A stretch of DNA of 64,000 bases from Lachnospiraceae bacterium V9D3004 (GTDB taxonomy: Bacteria; Bacillota; Clostridia; Lachnospirales; Lachnospiraceae). A model generated the notes under the pieces. That model was given only the letters and a program-made list of their open reading frames with translations. It searched no databases and had not been told where the DNA came from. The stretch lies in the NCBI GenBank assembly GCA_000621985.1, contig JHWW01000010.1:1-64000 (forward strand). Direction: 5' to 3'. The translations under genes and the position numbers were made by a program. Below, in pieces: positions 16,762 to 24,807 of the stretch. The stretch's first letter is position 1. Every line of letters begins with the position of its first letter.

Positions 16762-19227
16762 TTATTTAGTTATTTCATTCTTCTTTCTGCGTCCGAAGAT
16801 AAAAGTGCATATCCAGACCGTAAATCCTCCGGCTGCGAACGCAAGTACAAGTTTCATAAAATTAGAACTGTCTGAAACAATTGAACCTGTATCTTCTAAT
16901 TTTGCATCTTTGTTACCGGTTTTATTATCTGCCTCGTCATCTGCCTTGGCATCCTGATCATCATCTGATTTTTTATTAACTTCCGTATCCTGCTTGAAGT
17001 AAATACGAATGGCTTCCGGTTCATTGTGAAGCAGTTTTTTGTTCTGAAGATTATAAGCATTCTTTTCTCCAAACATATGTATACCTGTTTTGTAGCCATC
17101 AGGTACATTCGAAGAGTCATCCCCTACCTTAGGAAGTAATGAATCTGCAAGAATAGGTGTAGAGTCTGATTTTTTTACTGTATAGAGAGCAAGCCATTCC
17201 TTTCCGACATCTCCGTTCAGATCTCCCCTGTCACCCACTTCATCTAAACGTTTTTTATGTAATTCTTTATACTTTGCGTCATTCAGGGATCTTCTGTTAC
17301 ATTCAACAGCTTTATAATAAGCGGTCTCATTCCTGTAGAATTCTTTCTCACCTTTTTCATTGTAACGGGTAATATCTACTTCATCTACCATATATTTCGG
17401 GATAGGAACGAAATCAGTTTCATAAACCGCCATCTCATCTAAAAAATGTGAAACAACCGTTGCAATGATCATGGCAACACAGGCCACAGCAAATGCAATA
17501 GCTACTGCTTTAGCTATTCCGGCATATTTGTAATACTTTGACGGTTGTAATCCATTACCTGATGTAATGCTTTCGCTTCTTGCCACAGCCTCTGATATAC
17601 TGCCTTCACGTTCAAGAACTTCTTCCATCGCAAAGTCGGATTCATAAAAAATATTCATAGCTTTTGTAGTAAACGATTCGTATTTTCCATACGCTATAAA
17701 ACCGCTTATTCCTAAAGTTGCTGTAACTCCAATCATGATAATGGTTCTGCTGCTTATTGTGGTTGTTGAATTCCTTTCCGCTTCCGCATTAGCCTGAAGA
17801 CGCAGTGAATCACTTGTAAGTCCTACAGCTCCTTTTTCATAGAGCTCTCTGTTAACTCCCTCATATATTGAACAGGGCTCCATATCTTTATACTCATCTT
17901 TCTCTATGTTGCTTACATTATTGAAGCCTGCATCTATAAGCTCCTGTAGAGTTACAAAATCAAGTCCTGCGATCTGTCCTTTGGAAAGGGACGCAACGAG
18001 GGGATACAGCTTCCTTATATTATCTCCCTTATATTCAGTGGAAGGTTTACTGAATATTTCAAGGAATTCTCCATCATCATTTTCCTTATCCGCCATCTGG
18101 TCGCATACAGCAACGCCAATTGCCGTCTCAGCCATCATTACAGTATCAGACTGTATATCTTCAAATTCATGAAGGTAATCCACCTTTTCATCAATATCCA
18201 TGTTTTCAGTTTCTTTACCTGATAAGTCATCTATTTTTTCACCCAGTTCCTCGTCCTGATTCATTAATTCATCATGAACATCCTCATGGCTTTCAGCGAT
18301 CTCAGCAAAATCATCCCACATCTCAAGGATTTTTTTTGCTGCATCATTATATTTTTTATCCATTTTTTTATATATATCGCTTTTATCCGCACCGGGATAT
18401 TTATCTTCATATTCTTCCATAAGTTTATCAAAACTCGTCTCTTCGTATCTGTCGATCCATGTATCATCCGAAGAGTCAGCAGCTTTTACAAGCAGTTTTT
18501 CAACCATTGATATTCCTGTCAGATTACCCTGCAAAAACAATGTAACTGCATCAACATGATTCTTCTTTTCATCATCAGACAGAGCATTATATGCCTTATC
18601 ACCCATCTCATATTTTGTTTCATTTAAGAAAAGATCGCCCAGAGGCTTTCCTCCTGTATCGTCATCTGTGAACTTATTGAGCATATCGTGAACTATACTT
18701 GCTTTCTTATAATTGATCGTATTCTTCGGCTTATTATAGTTTTCACGATATTCCTTTATTGTTGCCATGAAACTGTCAACAAAAGGTTTGATCTTGGTGT
18801 CCATATAATTCTCTAACAGAACGTTATAGTCTTCTACACTGTAACCGCCTTTCATATTCATAACAGCAATATCGGTGACAGCATCATTCGGATCTGACGT
18901 TGTCTTATATCCGAGATATACTACCATATAATCAGGATAACCTTTTGCAAGCCACGATTGCGGAGTAGATCCGCTGTTAAGGTCTAATAGCTTATCATCA
19001 TATTTAAGAATGGTGTACCCCTCTGATTCAAGGTATTGCTTCGCTTCATCTGACGTATCTCCCATACCAAGCCTTATATCACTTATATAAAGCTTCTGAC
19101 CGGATTGTGCGGAATCTGCCGCGCCTGCCTTTTTCGTAACAGGCGCTAATGCAGTAGTAACGGTTATTGCAGCCGTCAAGACTCCCGCAATTATTTGTTT
19201 TATTACTTTTTTCATCGTTTTGTTCAT
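16762..19227 (-). CDS. GYKTT-module surface protein with three membrane helices (paralog 2)
   Basis: 821 residues; no known family recognised. Order: signal peptide (about 1-36, ending AGAA); one GYKTT module (VVYLGYKTTSDPNDAVTDIAV); MNMKGGYS; an acidic helical region with FTDDDTGG; RKLYPLVASLSKGQIAGLD; YEGVNRELYEKGAVGLTSD; a membrane helix near 494; a second near 572; then PIPKYMVDEVDIT, NEKGEKEFYRN, GDLNG and WLALY, and a domain ending in IHMFGEKNAYNLQNKK. Residues about 785-821 are DTGSIVSDSS, one helix and FGRRKKNEITK. GGGGAGGAAC precedes the ATG. It is about 50 percent identical by eye over long stretches to the next gene upstream. Both faces of the membrane are probably exposed. Its role is unknown. 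Confidence 0.85.
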   Translation of the reverse strand: MNKTMKKVIKQIIAGVLTAAITVTTALAPVTKKAGAADSAQSGQKLYISDIRLGMGDTSDEAKQYLESEGYTILKYDDKLLDLNSGSTPQSWLAKGYPDYMVVYLGYKTTSDPNDAVTDIAVMNMKGGYSVEDYNVLLENYMDTKIKPFVDSFMATIKEYRENYNKPKNTINYKKASIVHDMLNKFTDDDTGGKPLGDLFLNETKYEMGDKAYNALSDDEKKNHVDAVTLFLQGNLTGISMVEKLLVKAADSSDDTWIDRYEETSFDKLMEEYEDKYPGADKSDIYKKMDKKYNDAAKKILEMWDDFAEIAESHEDVHDELMNQDEELGEKIDDLSGKETENMDIDEKVDYLHEFEDIQSDTVMMAETAIGVAVCDQMADKENDDGEFLEIFSKPSTEYKGDNIRKLYPLVASLSKGQIAGLDFVTLQELIDAGFNNVSNIEKDEYKDMEPCSIYEGVNRELYEKGAVGLTSDSLRLQANAEAERNSTTTISSRTIIMIGVTATLGISGFIAYGKYESFTTKAMNIFYESDFAMEEVLEREGSISEAVARSESITSGNGLQPSKYYKYAGIAKAVAIAFAVACVAMIIATVVSHFLDEMAVYETDFVPIPKYMVDEVDITRYNEKGEKEFYRNETAYYKAVECNRRSLNDAKYKELHKKRLDEVGDRGDLNGDVGKEWLALYTVKKSDSTPILADSLLPKVGDDSSNVPDGYKTGIHMFGEKNAYNLQNKKLLHNEPEAIRIYFKQDTEVNKKSDDDQDAKADDEADNKTGNKDAKLEDTGSIVSDSSNFMKLVLAFAAGGFTVWICTFIFGRRKKNEITK

Positions 19228-19274
19228 AACCTGTTCCTCCCCTCATTTTTTCCTTTCACTATTATATCCGCAAA

Positions 19275-21713
19275 CTATTTTGCCGGGGTTGCAGATTTTT
19301 TTCTGCGTCCAAGAATAACCGTGCATACCCATGCCAATATTCCTCCGGCTGCAAATGCAATTACAAGATACATAAAATCAGTACTGCCTGAAACAAGTGA
19401 ACCTGTATCTTCGATTTTGGTTGTCTTATCTTCTTTTGGAACACCGCTATCCTCCGCAGGTTTCCACACCTCTTTATCCTGCTTAAAATATATACGGAGA
19501 TCATCAGGTTCTTCCCTGAGCAATTTTTTATTTTGAAGATTGTACGCGTTCTTCTCACCAAACATATGGATTCCCGTCGTGTATCCGTCAGGTACATTGG
19601 AAGAACCATCACCTGTCATAACCAAAAGTGAGTCAGCCAGGATCGGTGTGGATTTCTCATACTTTACAGCGTAAAGAGCCAGCCACTGTTTTCCGTCATA
19701 TCCGTTCAGATCCCCGTGGTCACCTATTTCACCAATACGTTTATTGGTTATGTCATCATTTTCACTTATACCATATCTGATACAGTCAACAACCTGATAA
19801 TACGCGGTCTCATTACGATAAAACTCTTTTTCACCCTTTTCATTAATCCTGGTGATATCCGTTTCATCTACTATGTATTTGGGAATAGGTGAATAATCAA
19901 CAGCCTTGTGTTCTTCAACAAACCCGACGATTGACAGTACGAGTCCTGTTATCGCGACCAGAACCACCGCCATTGTCACAGTAATCTTTAAAGCTTTCCA
20001 TAACCTTGCAGCGGAAAATTTATTTGCGGAAGCCGTAGCATAATCAGCTGAAGAACTATAATAGACTCCATCATTATAGTACATAAAGTCTATTTTGTGA
20101 GCCTTTTCCAATTTGAGCGCTTCTTCAGCCCTACTTGCAAAATATTCTGCTCTCTCCGTCAGACTTTCTATTTTTCTGTTGATAGGCTCAAGGCCCTTCA
20201 TTAACCCGTATGATCCCCCTACTGCAGTGATAACAAATATAGCGGTCCCGACATACCTCATAACGGTAAATGAACTCACGTCGTTGTCTTTCTCTAAAGC
20301 ATCCAGTCTCAGGGCGTCATTGGTCATAGCCACTGCCCCAGGTTCATAGACCTCACGATTTACACCATCGTAGATGGAAACCTTTTCGACAGCTTTGATC
20401 TGTTCCTCATCCAGATCTTTTATGTTGTTCAGTCCGGCATCGACAAGCTCCTGCAATGTCAGAAAATCGATTCCCGCTATCTGTCCATCCGAAAGAGAAG
20501 CAACCATCGGGTAGAGTTTCCTTATTTCATCTCCTTTGAAATTATCTGAAGGCTGCGCAAAAAACTCACGCAGATTTCCATCGTCATTTTCTCTTTCATT
20601 CAATGCTTCACTTACTTTGACAGCTATCACTTCTTCTGCCTGATCTATCGTCTCAGTCTGAACATCATCCATTTCGTTGATGGTTTCGACGAATTCCTCG
20701 TCATCCATTTCCGTAAGATCCCCTTCGTACGCTTCTTCGAATCTTTCCGTTGATTCTTCTGCGTTATTTATAAGTTCATCCTGCTTATCCTCATAATCAT
20801 CCGCTATCAGCGCAAAGTCATCCCAATACGTCAATAATGCCTTTGCCGTATCATTATATTTTTTGTCCATCTTTTTGAGAATTTCATTTTTGTCCGCGTC
20901 GGGATATTTGTCCTCAAATTCTTCAATCAGCTTGTCGTAACCGGTTTCCTCTAACCTGTCGATCCATGTGCTCGTCGAGCTGTCTGCCGCCCTGACAAGG
21001 AGCTTTTCCATCATCGTTATACCGGTCATATTTCCTTGCATAAGGAGTGTGACGATATCCATATGTTTTTTCTTTTCCTCGTCCGAAAGCGCCTCGTACG
21101 CTTTGTCACCCAGCTCATATTTTGTCTTATTGAGAAGAAGATCTCCGATCGGTGCACCGCCTGTATCATCATCCGTGAACTTATTCAGGATCTTTCGAAC
21201 CATGTTAGCCCTTTTATAGTTGATGGAATTTTTTGACTTTTTGTAGTTTGAGCGGTACTCCTCAATCGTGTCTATGAATTCCTCAACGAAGGGTTTGATC
21301 TTTGTTTCCATCGTTTTTTTGAGTAGATATTCATAATCACTGAAATTGTATCCGCCCTTCATATTCATGACCGCGAGATCCGTGATACCTTCATTCGGAT
21401 CAGTCGTCGTTTTGTATCCAAGCGCAACTGCTTTCTGATTGGATTTGGATGTACTCTTTGCATTGAGATCCACAGGCTCGCCATCCTTTTGCAATATCGA
21501 GTAGCCTTCATTCTGGAGTCCCATCACCGCATCCTTCAATTCATATCCTATGCCAAGTTTCACTTCCTTGACATAAAGTTTGGAATCTTCGGATGCCGCA
21601 TCATCACCGGATGCAGATGCATACTTACCAAAGTTTGCTAAAGGTCCGGAGACCATAAGTGCAGTGACTAAAAAGACTGCAATGATTTTTTTTGTGATTT
21701 CCGTAATCTTCAT
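19275..21713 (-). CDS. GYKTT-module surface protein with three membrane helices (paralog 1)
   Basis: 812 residues, the same domain order as the following gene. It has a signal peptide (about 1-35); AVALGYKTTTDPNEGITDLAV; MNMKGGYN; a long acidic helical region; RKLYPMVASLSDGQIAGID; YDGVNREVYEPGAVAMTND; helices near 484 and 581; PIPKYIVDETDIT; NEKGEKEFYRN; GDLNG and WLALY; and IHMFGEKNAYNLQNKK. The end is DTGSLVSGST, a helix and LGRRKKSATPAK. Between its two inner helices lies a charged stretch (INRKIESLTERAEYFASRAEEA) that could form a coiled coil. GGGAGGGAAT precedes the ATG. The segment identities with the neighbours show recent tandem duplication. Its function is not known; position after a PrsW-like protease suggests that protease may act on it. 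Confidence 0.85.
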   Translation of the reverse strand: MKITEITKKIIAVFLVTALMVSGPLANFGKYASASGDDAASEDSKLYVKEVKLGIGYELKDAVMGLQNEGYSILQKDGEPVDLNAKSTSKSNQKAVALGYKTTTDPNEGITDLAVMNMKGGYNFSDYEYLLKKTMETKIKPFVEEFIDTIEEYRSNYKKSKNSINYKRANMVRKILNKFTDDDTGGAPIGDLLLNKTKYELGDKAYEALSDEEKKKHMDIVTLLMQGNMTGITMMEKLLVRAADSSTSTWIDRLEETGYDKLIEEFEDKYPDADKNEILKKMDKKYNDTAKALLTYWDDFALIADDYEDKQDELINNAEESTERFEEAYEGDLTEMDDEEFVETINEMDDVQTETIDQAEEVIAVKVSEALNERENDDGNLREFFAQPSDNFKGDEIRKLYPMVASLSDGQIAGIDFLTLQELVDAGLNNIKDLDEEQIKAVEKVSIYDGVNREVYEPGAVAMTNDALRLDALEKDNDVSSFTVMRYVGTAIFVITAVGGSYGLMKGLEPINRKIESLTERAEYFASRAEEALKLEKAHKIDFMYYNDGVYYSSSADYATASANKFSAARLWKALKITVTMAVVLVAITGLVLSIVGFVEEHKAVDYSPIPKYIVDETDITRINEKGEKEFYRNETAYYQVVDCIRYGISENDDITNKRIGEIGDHGDLNGYDGKQWLALYAVKYEKSTPILADSLLVMTGDGSSNVPDGYTTGIHMFGEKNAYNLQNKKLLREEPDDLRIYFKQDKEVWKPAEDSGVPKEDKTTKIEDTGSLVSGSTDFMYLVIAFAAGGILAWVCTVILGRRKKSATPAK

Positions 21714-21791
21714 CGGAATTCCCTCCCTTAAAGTTTTTATAATATTAAGGCCTTCACCCTATTATCCGTAAATCATATCATGCTCGTTGCA

Positions 21792-22448
21792 TTATTCGAA
21801 CCATTTTTTAACTCCGTGTGCCAATACCGGAAGAATAATGATAGTTACAATGATTCCGATAGACATAGACACATACCAGTAAACCGAACCGAACTCGAAT
21901 GCATATTCCAGAAGAAATGCCATACAGTTCAATATACATATGGCGTTGTAGGGGCGTATCGACCTTACAATACCATCCTCCACATCCGGAATTATCAGAT
22001 GCTTGATGTGGAAGTACAGCGAATACAGCGGAACCAGTACAGGGATAAGCATCATAAGCATCTCCGCCGTGTTGAATTCATCATATATAGCAAACAGTAT
22101 CAATCCCGCATAGATCGCCACAGGGATAAATGCCGCGATGATACGATATTTTCTGTTTGATTTTGAACCGTCATCACAAAGGGAATCGAGTGCTCCGATG
22201 GATGCGCAGATCAAAAACAGAAACTGTGCAAGCTGCACAAGTGATGAAACCCTAAAGGTTTCCATGTTCATCTTGCTTTTTACAAGAAGCAGATCCAGAA
22301 ATCCATTGAAGAAACGGCAGCCAACCATACATACCACCATCTGGATAAACAACGGTTTTTTCTGTCTGAAATACTTAAGCATTCCGATAAGTGTGACAAC
22401 AAATGCCGCTACTGTGTATATTATCTCAAATACTATCTCTACAGACAT
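21792..22448 (-). CDS. Polytopic membrane protein in the PrsW operon
   Basis: 218 residues with about six or seven hydrophobic segments (for example IIYTVAAFVVTLIGML near the start and SIGIIVTIIILPVLAHGV at the end) separated by short polar loops. I recognise no family motif. Its ribosome-binding site (AAGGAGGTGG) lies inside the last codons of the PrsW-like gene, and only one base separates that stop from this ATG, so translation is coupled. The two proteins may form a complex. It could be a sensor, a scaffold or a protease partner; the sequence does not decide. Confidence 0.8.
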   Translation of the reverse strand: MSVEIVFEIIYTVAAFVVTLIGMLKYFRQKKPLFIQMVVCMVGCRFFNGFLDLLLVKSKMNMETFRVSSLVQLAQFLFLICASIGALDSLCDDGSKSNRKYRIIAAFIPVAIYAGLILFAIYDEFNTAEMLMMLIPVLVPLYSLYFHIKHLIIPDVEDGIVRSIRPYNAICILNCMAFLLEYAFEFGSVYWYVSMSIGIIVTIIILPVLAHGVKKWFE

Positions 22449-22449
22449 T

Positions 22450-23115
22450 TTACGCCACCTCCTTCGCTGCTTCGGAACCCTGTCCCTTGAAGGTCATAGG
22501 CGCAAGCGCAATGTAGGTTGCAAGTGGAAGCACGAACCCCAGATATTTCAGATCTGTCTGTACAAGCGCATTATAGATAGCGTGATAAGCAGCCGCCACG
22601 CTCAATATGGCAAATATACCGGGAACCAGCAGTTTTTTCTGCTTCATTACGATGCTTAAAACTACTCCGACCATCATAGTCGAGACAGAGTGCATCAGAC
22701 CTGAACCGAAGCCCCTTACAAACGCCCACAGATAGTTAGCGCTTTCGGGATCACTAATGACTGCCCTCAAAAGGATAACAATATTTTCCAGCACCGCAAA
22801 ACCTACTCCCAGACCAAAACCACAGGATAACAGCTTATCTCTCTGGCTTGAAAACCTGAATGCGTATACAAGAAGCGGTATCGCTTTCAGCATCTCCTCT
22901 ATTATTGGCGTTGCGGTTGTGGTGATATAATACACATCTGACAGGCCTATCGCCCGGATCACCGCGCCGCTGACTTCGGAAGAAAACAGGCAGATAAACA
23001 GTCCCAATGCCACACTTCCCGTGAGGAGTCTTGACTCTGCCTTCACCGTTATAGTCATCATAAATAACGGGATCATTATACATATAAAACATATGTATTC
23101 AATCGTACTGTCCAT
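22450..23115 (-). CDS. PrsW/Rce1-like intramembrane protease
   Basis: 221 residues, about seven membrane segments. The conserved set of the PrsW (M82) branch of the Abi/CAAX protease superfamily is visible in order: PIIEEMLKAIP (EExxK, about residue 70), GVGFAVLEN (about 105), FVRGFGSGLMHSVST (about 140) and AYHAIYNAL (about 178). In Bacillus, PrsW makes the first cut in the anti-sigma protein RsiW. Here no anti-sigma gene adjoins; instead it opens an operon of membrane-tethered surface proteins with a shared juxtamembrane box, which are candidate substrates (inference). AAAGGGGA precedes the ATG. A sigma-A-like promoter lies about 40 nt upstream. Confidence 0.85.
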   Translation of the reverse strand: MDSTIEYICFICIMIPLFMMTITVKAESRLLTGSVALGLFICLFSSEVSGAVIRAIGLSDVYYITTTATPIIEEMLKAIPLLVYAFRFSSQRDKLLSCGFGLGVGFAVLENIVILLRAVISDPESANYLWAFVRGFGSGLMHSVSTMMVGVVLSIVMKQKKLLVPGIFAILSVAAAYHAIYNALVQTDLKYLGFVLPLATYIALAPMTFKGQGSEAAKEVA

Positions 23116-23157
23116 ATTATTCCCCTTTCTGAGTACAATTCATTTATTACTAAATTC

Positions 23158-23186
23158 ATTTTATTACGTAACTGTATCATATCCAA
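23158..23186 (-). promoter_or_regulatory. Candidate sigma-A promoter of the PrsW/surface-protein operon
   Basis: On the minus strand TTGGAT (23186-23181) and TAAAAT (23163-23158) are separated by exactly 17 nt. Transcription would start near 23151, about 35 nt before the PrsW-like ATG. The -35 box lies inside the end of the decayed acyltransferase. No other good promoter was seen between the operon genes, though internal starts cannot be excluded. Confidence 0.5.
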
Positions 23187-23787
23187 TGTTCGTATTCACG
23201 TAATTCAATATATCCTGTGCCAACTCAGGTTCAATATCGATCATGACCGGAGGTAAGGCGCAATTTCTGAAGGTGTTCGGAATACCGAGGGCATCCCTGA
23301 AGTCAACAGGAATAGCAGCCTTCATTTTCCTGTCCTGAGGACCCATAACCTTATTCACTGTACCGGCATAGAGAGCAGCAAGAAGAGCCGCCGGGCGAAC
23401 CCCGCATTCCTTTGCATACTTCATATATTCTCTGGCATCTGCCCTGATCAGATAGTGACACGGCTTAATATCTTCATCTTCAAAACCTTTCTGGATAACA
23501 AACGGAGTCTTATCCATAAGTCCGCCTCCCTTGGCATCTACCTTCGGAAGCTTTCTCTCTTCGAATACTTTTTTCGCCACCTCGAAAGGTTCTGCATTTG
23601 CATCATCACAATCCTTTATCTCCGGTACATATACATTACCTTCTGAATATGCAGCATAGGAACACAGCATTTCCTCCATAAATGATGTTATTACTTTACC
23701 ATCGGTCAATCCGTGGAAAGCCGCTACTGTTACTATGTTATCCTTATAGAAGACACCAAACAGATGTTCAGCATAATCAGTCTCCTC
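23164..23787 (-). pseudogene. Fragment of an alcohol-acetyltransferase / condensation-like protein
   Basis: The open frame reads EETDYAEHLFGVFYKDNIVT, then AAFHGLTDGKVITSFMEE, where FHxLTDG corresponds to the HHxxxDG-type motif of the condensation/acetyltransferase fold. Later parts (YMKYAKECGVRPAALLAALY and IPVDFRDALGIPNTFRNCA) match the acceptor-side segments of that family. About 207 codons remain of a family usually near 400 or more. The N-terminal half is missing, no start codon with a ribosome-binding site exists in frame, and the C-terminus ends early. It is a decayed remnant. It may once have modified a lipid or polysaccharide, but nothing here shows the substrate. Confidence 0.65.
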
Positions 23788-24128
23788 TCAGCGATCAAAA
23801 AAAATCACATGATTTACAACATCAAATACATCAAGTGGGTTATAAGTTATATATGGAATAATTAACAGAACACTCTTTTGTGCATATGAAAAAAAGATAA
23901 CACAAAAAACCACATTTTTATGTGGCATTCTACAGCTTTCACGCGACAACTCTGAAAAACTGTCGTGCTATTGCTTCTGCTTTCTATAGATTTTTCGTTT
24001 CCCATAATCTCCACAACCCTTAGTATAAGTTACATACTTTATCTTATGATACCAAAAAAAAATATTATTTTTCAACAAAGTGTGCCAGATTGGCAAACAT
24101 ATATTACATTCATTTAAACTCCAGCCTC
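23788..24128. other. Non-coding spacer
   Basis: This gap separates the decayed acyltransferase from the divergent two-component operon. It is A/T-rich with an A-run near 23889-23935 and a poly-A stretch at 24054-24065. I see no gene, repeat or clear RNA in it. It could hold upstream control sites for either side. Confidence 0.5.
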
Positions 24129-24157
24129 TTGCTTCTGCTATTTTCCTCAGTTATAAT
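24129..24157 (+). promoter_or_regulatory. Sigma-A promoter of the XRE-REC / histidine kinase operon
   Basis: TTGCTT (24129-24134) and a perfect TATAAT (24152-24157) are 17 nt apart. Transcription would start near 24164, leaving a leader of about 44 nt before the ATG at 24208. Confidence 0.65.
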
Positions 24158-24207
24158 AGTTTGAGTGCTAAACATTTAGAATCGTACGAAAAACGGAGTT
24201 AGATATA

Positions 24208-24807
24208 ATGAGTATGCTTTTTGCCGAAAATCTGAGAAAATTAAGAATCGAGAGAAATCTGTCAAGAAGGGAACTGGCAGAACAGTTATTTGTTTCCCCT
24301 TCAGCGATATCCCGTTGGGAAAACGGCAAACGTCTGCCCGATATCGAAACGATATGCCGTCTTGCCGAATATCTTAACGTGAATGTCGACAGACTGTTAA
24401 GCACAGCAGCCAAAAGTGACGAGTGCCCTGCCGTCATCATGGTGGACGACAGTAAGATCGTCCTCAACGGAGGTCTTCCTGTTCTTGAATCGGCACTGCC
24501 AAATGCTTCGGTCATAGGATTCACCAAACCGTCGAAAGCGATTGAATATGCTAAATCAAACCAGGTAGCAATAGCGTTCCTTGATATAGAACTCGGAACT
24601 GCAAGCGGACTCGACTTGTGCACTACACTGCTTAAGATCAATCCTCTAACCAATGTAGTGTTTCTCACCGCCTACGAAGGGTATGCAGTCGATGCCTGGA
24701 GTACCGGTGCAAGCGGATATATATTAAAACCTATCACTGTGGAGAATGTTCAGGCTCAGCTTAAAATACTGCGACATCCATTCGCGTTGGGAGGCACAGG
24801 CGTATGA
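24208..24807 (+). CDS. XRE helix-turn-helix fused to a response-regulator receiver
   Basis: 199 residues. Residues about 6-62 are an XRE/HTH_3 DNA-binding domain (RKLRIERNLSRRELAEQL, SAISRWENGKRLP). Residues about 70-190 are a CheY-like receiver with the acidic pair in VIMVDDSKIV, the phospho-acceptor Asp in IAFLDIELG, the switch Thr in VFLTAYEGYA and the Lys in YILKPI. The usual order is reversed: DNA binding comes first and there is no LytTR or winged-helix domain. GGAG lies 9 nt before the ATG. The kinase gene starts inside its last codon (ATGA), so the two form a pair. It diverges from the PrsW surface operon and could regulate it (inference). Confidence 0.9.
   Translation: MSMLFAENLRKLRIERNLSRRELAEQLFVSPSAISRWENGKRLPDIETICRLAEYLNVNVDRLLSTAAKSDECPAVIMVDDSKIVLNGGLPVLESALPNASVIGFTKPSKAIEYAKSNQVAIAFLDIELGTASGLDLCTTLLKINPLTNVVFLTAYEGYAVDAWSTGASGYILKPITVENVQAQLKILRHPFALGGTGV

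Noticed and set aside
5045-21713. LPXTG-type sortase substrates
   Set aside because: No LPXTG-like motif precedes the C-terminal helices and no sortase gene is present; the box is Ser/Gly-rich instead.
22138-22659. A 173-codon plus-strand frame across the PrsW/polytopic gene junction
   Set aside because: Both minus-strand genes have family motifs, ribosome-binding sites and coupling; this frame has none.
24208-24807. A phage repressor (XRE) marking a prophage
   Set aside because: The protein continues into a receiver domain and is coupled to a histidine kinase; no phage structural genes are near.
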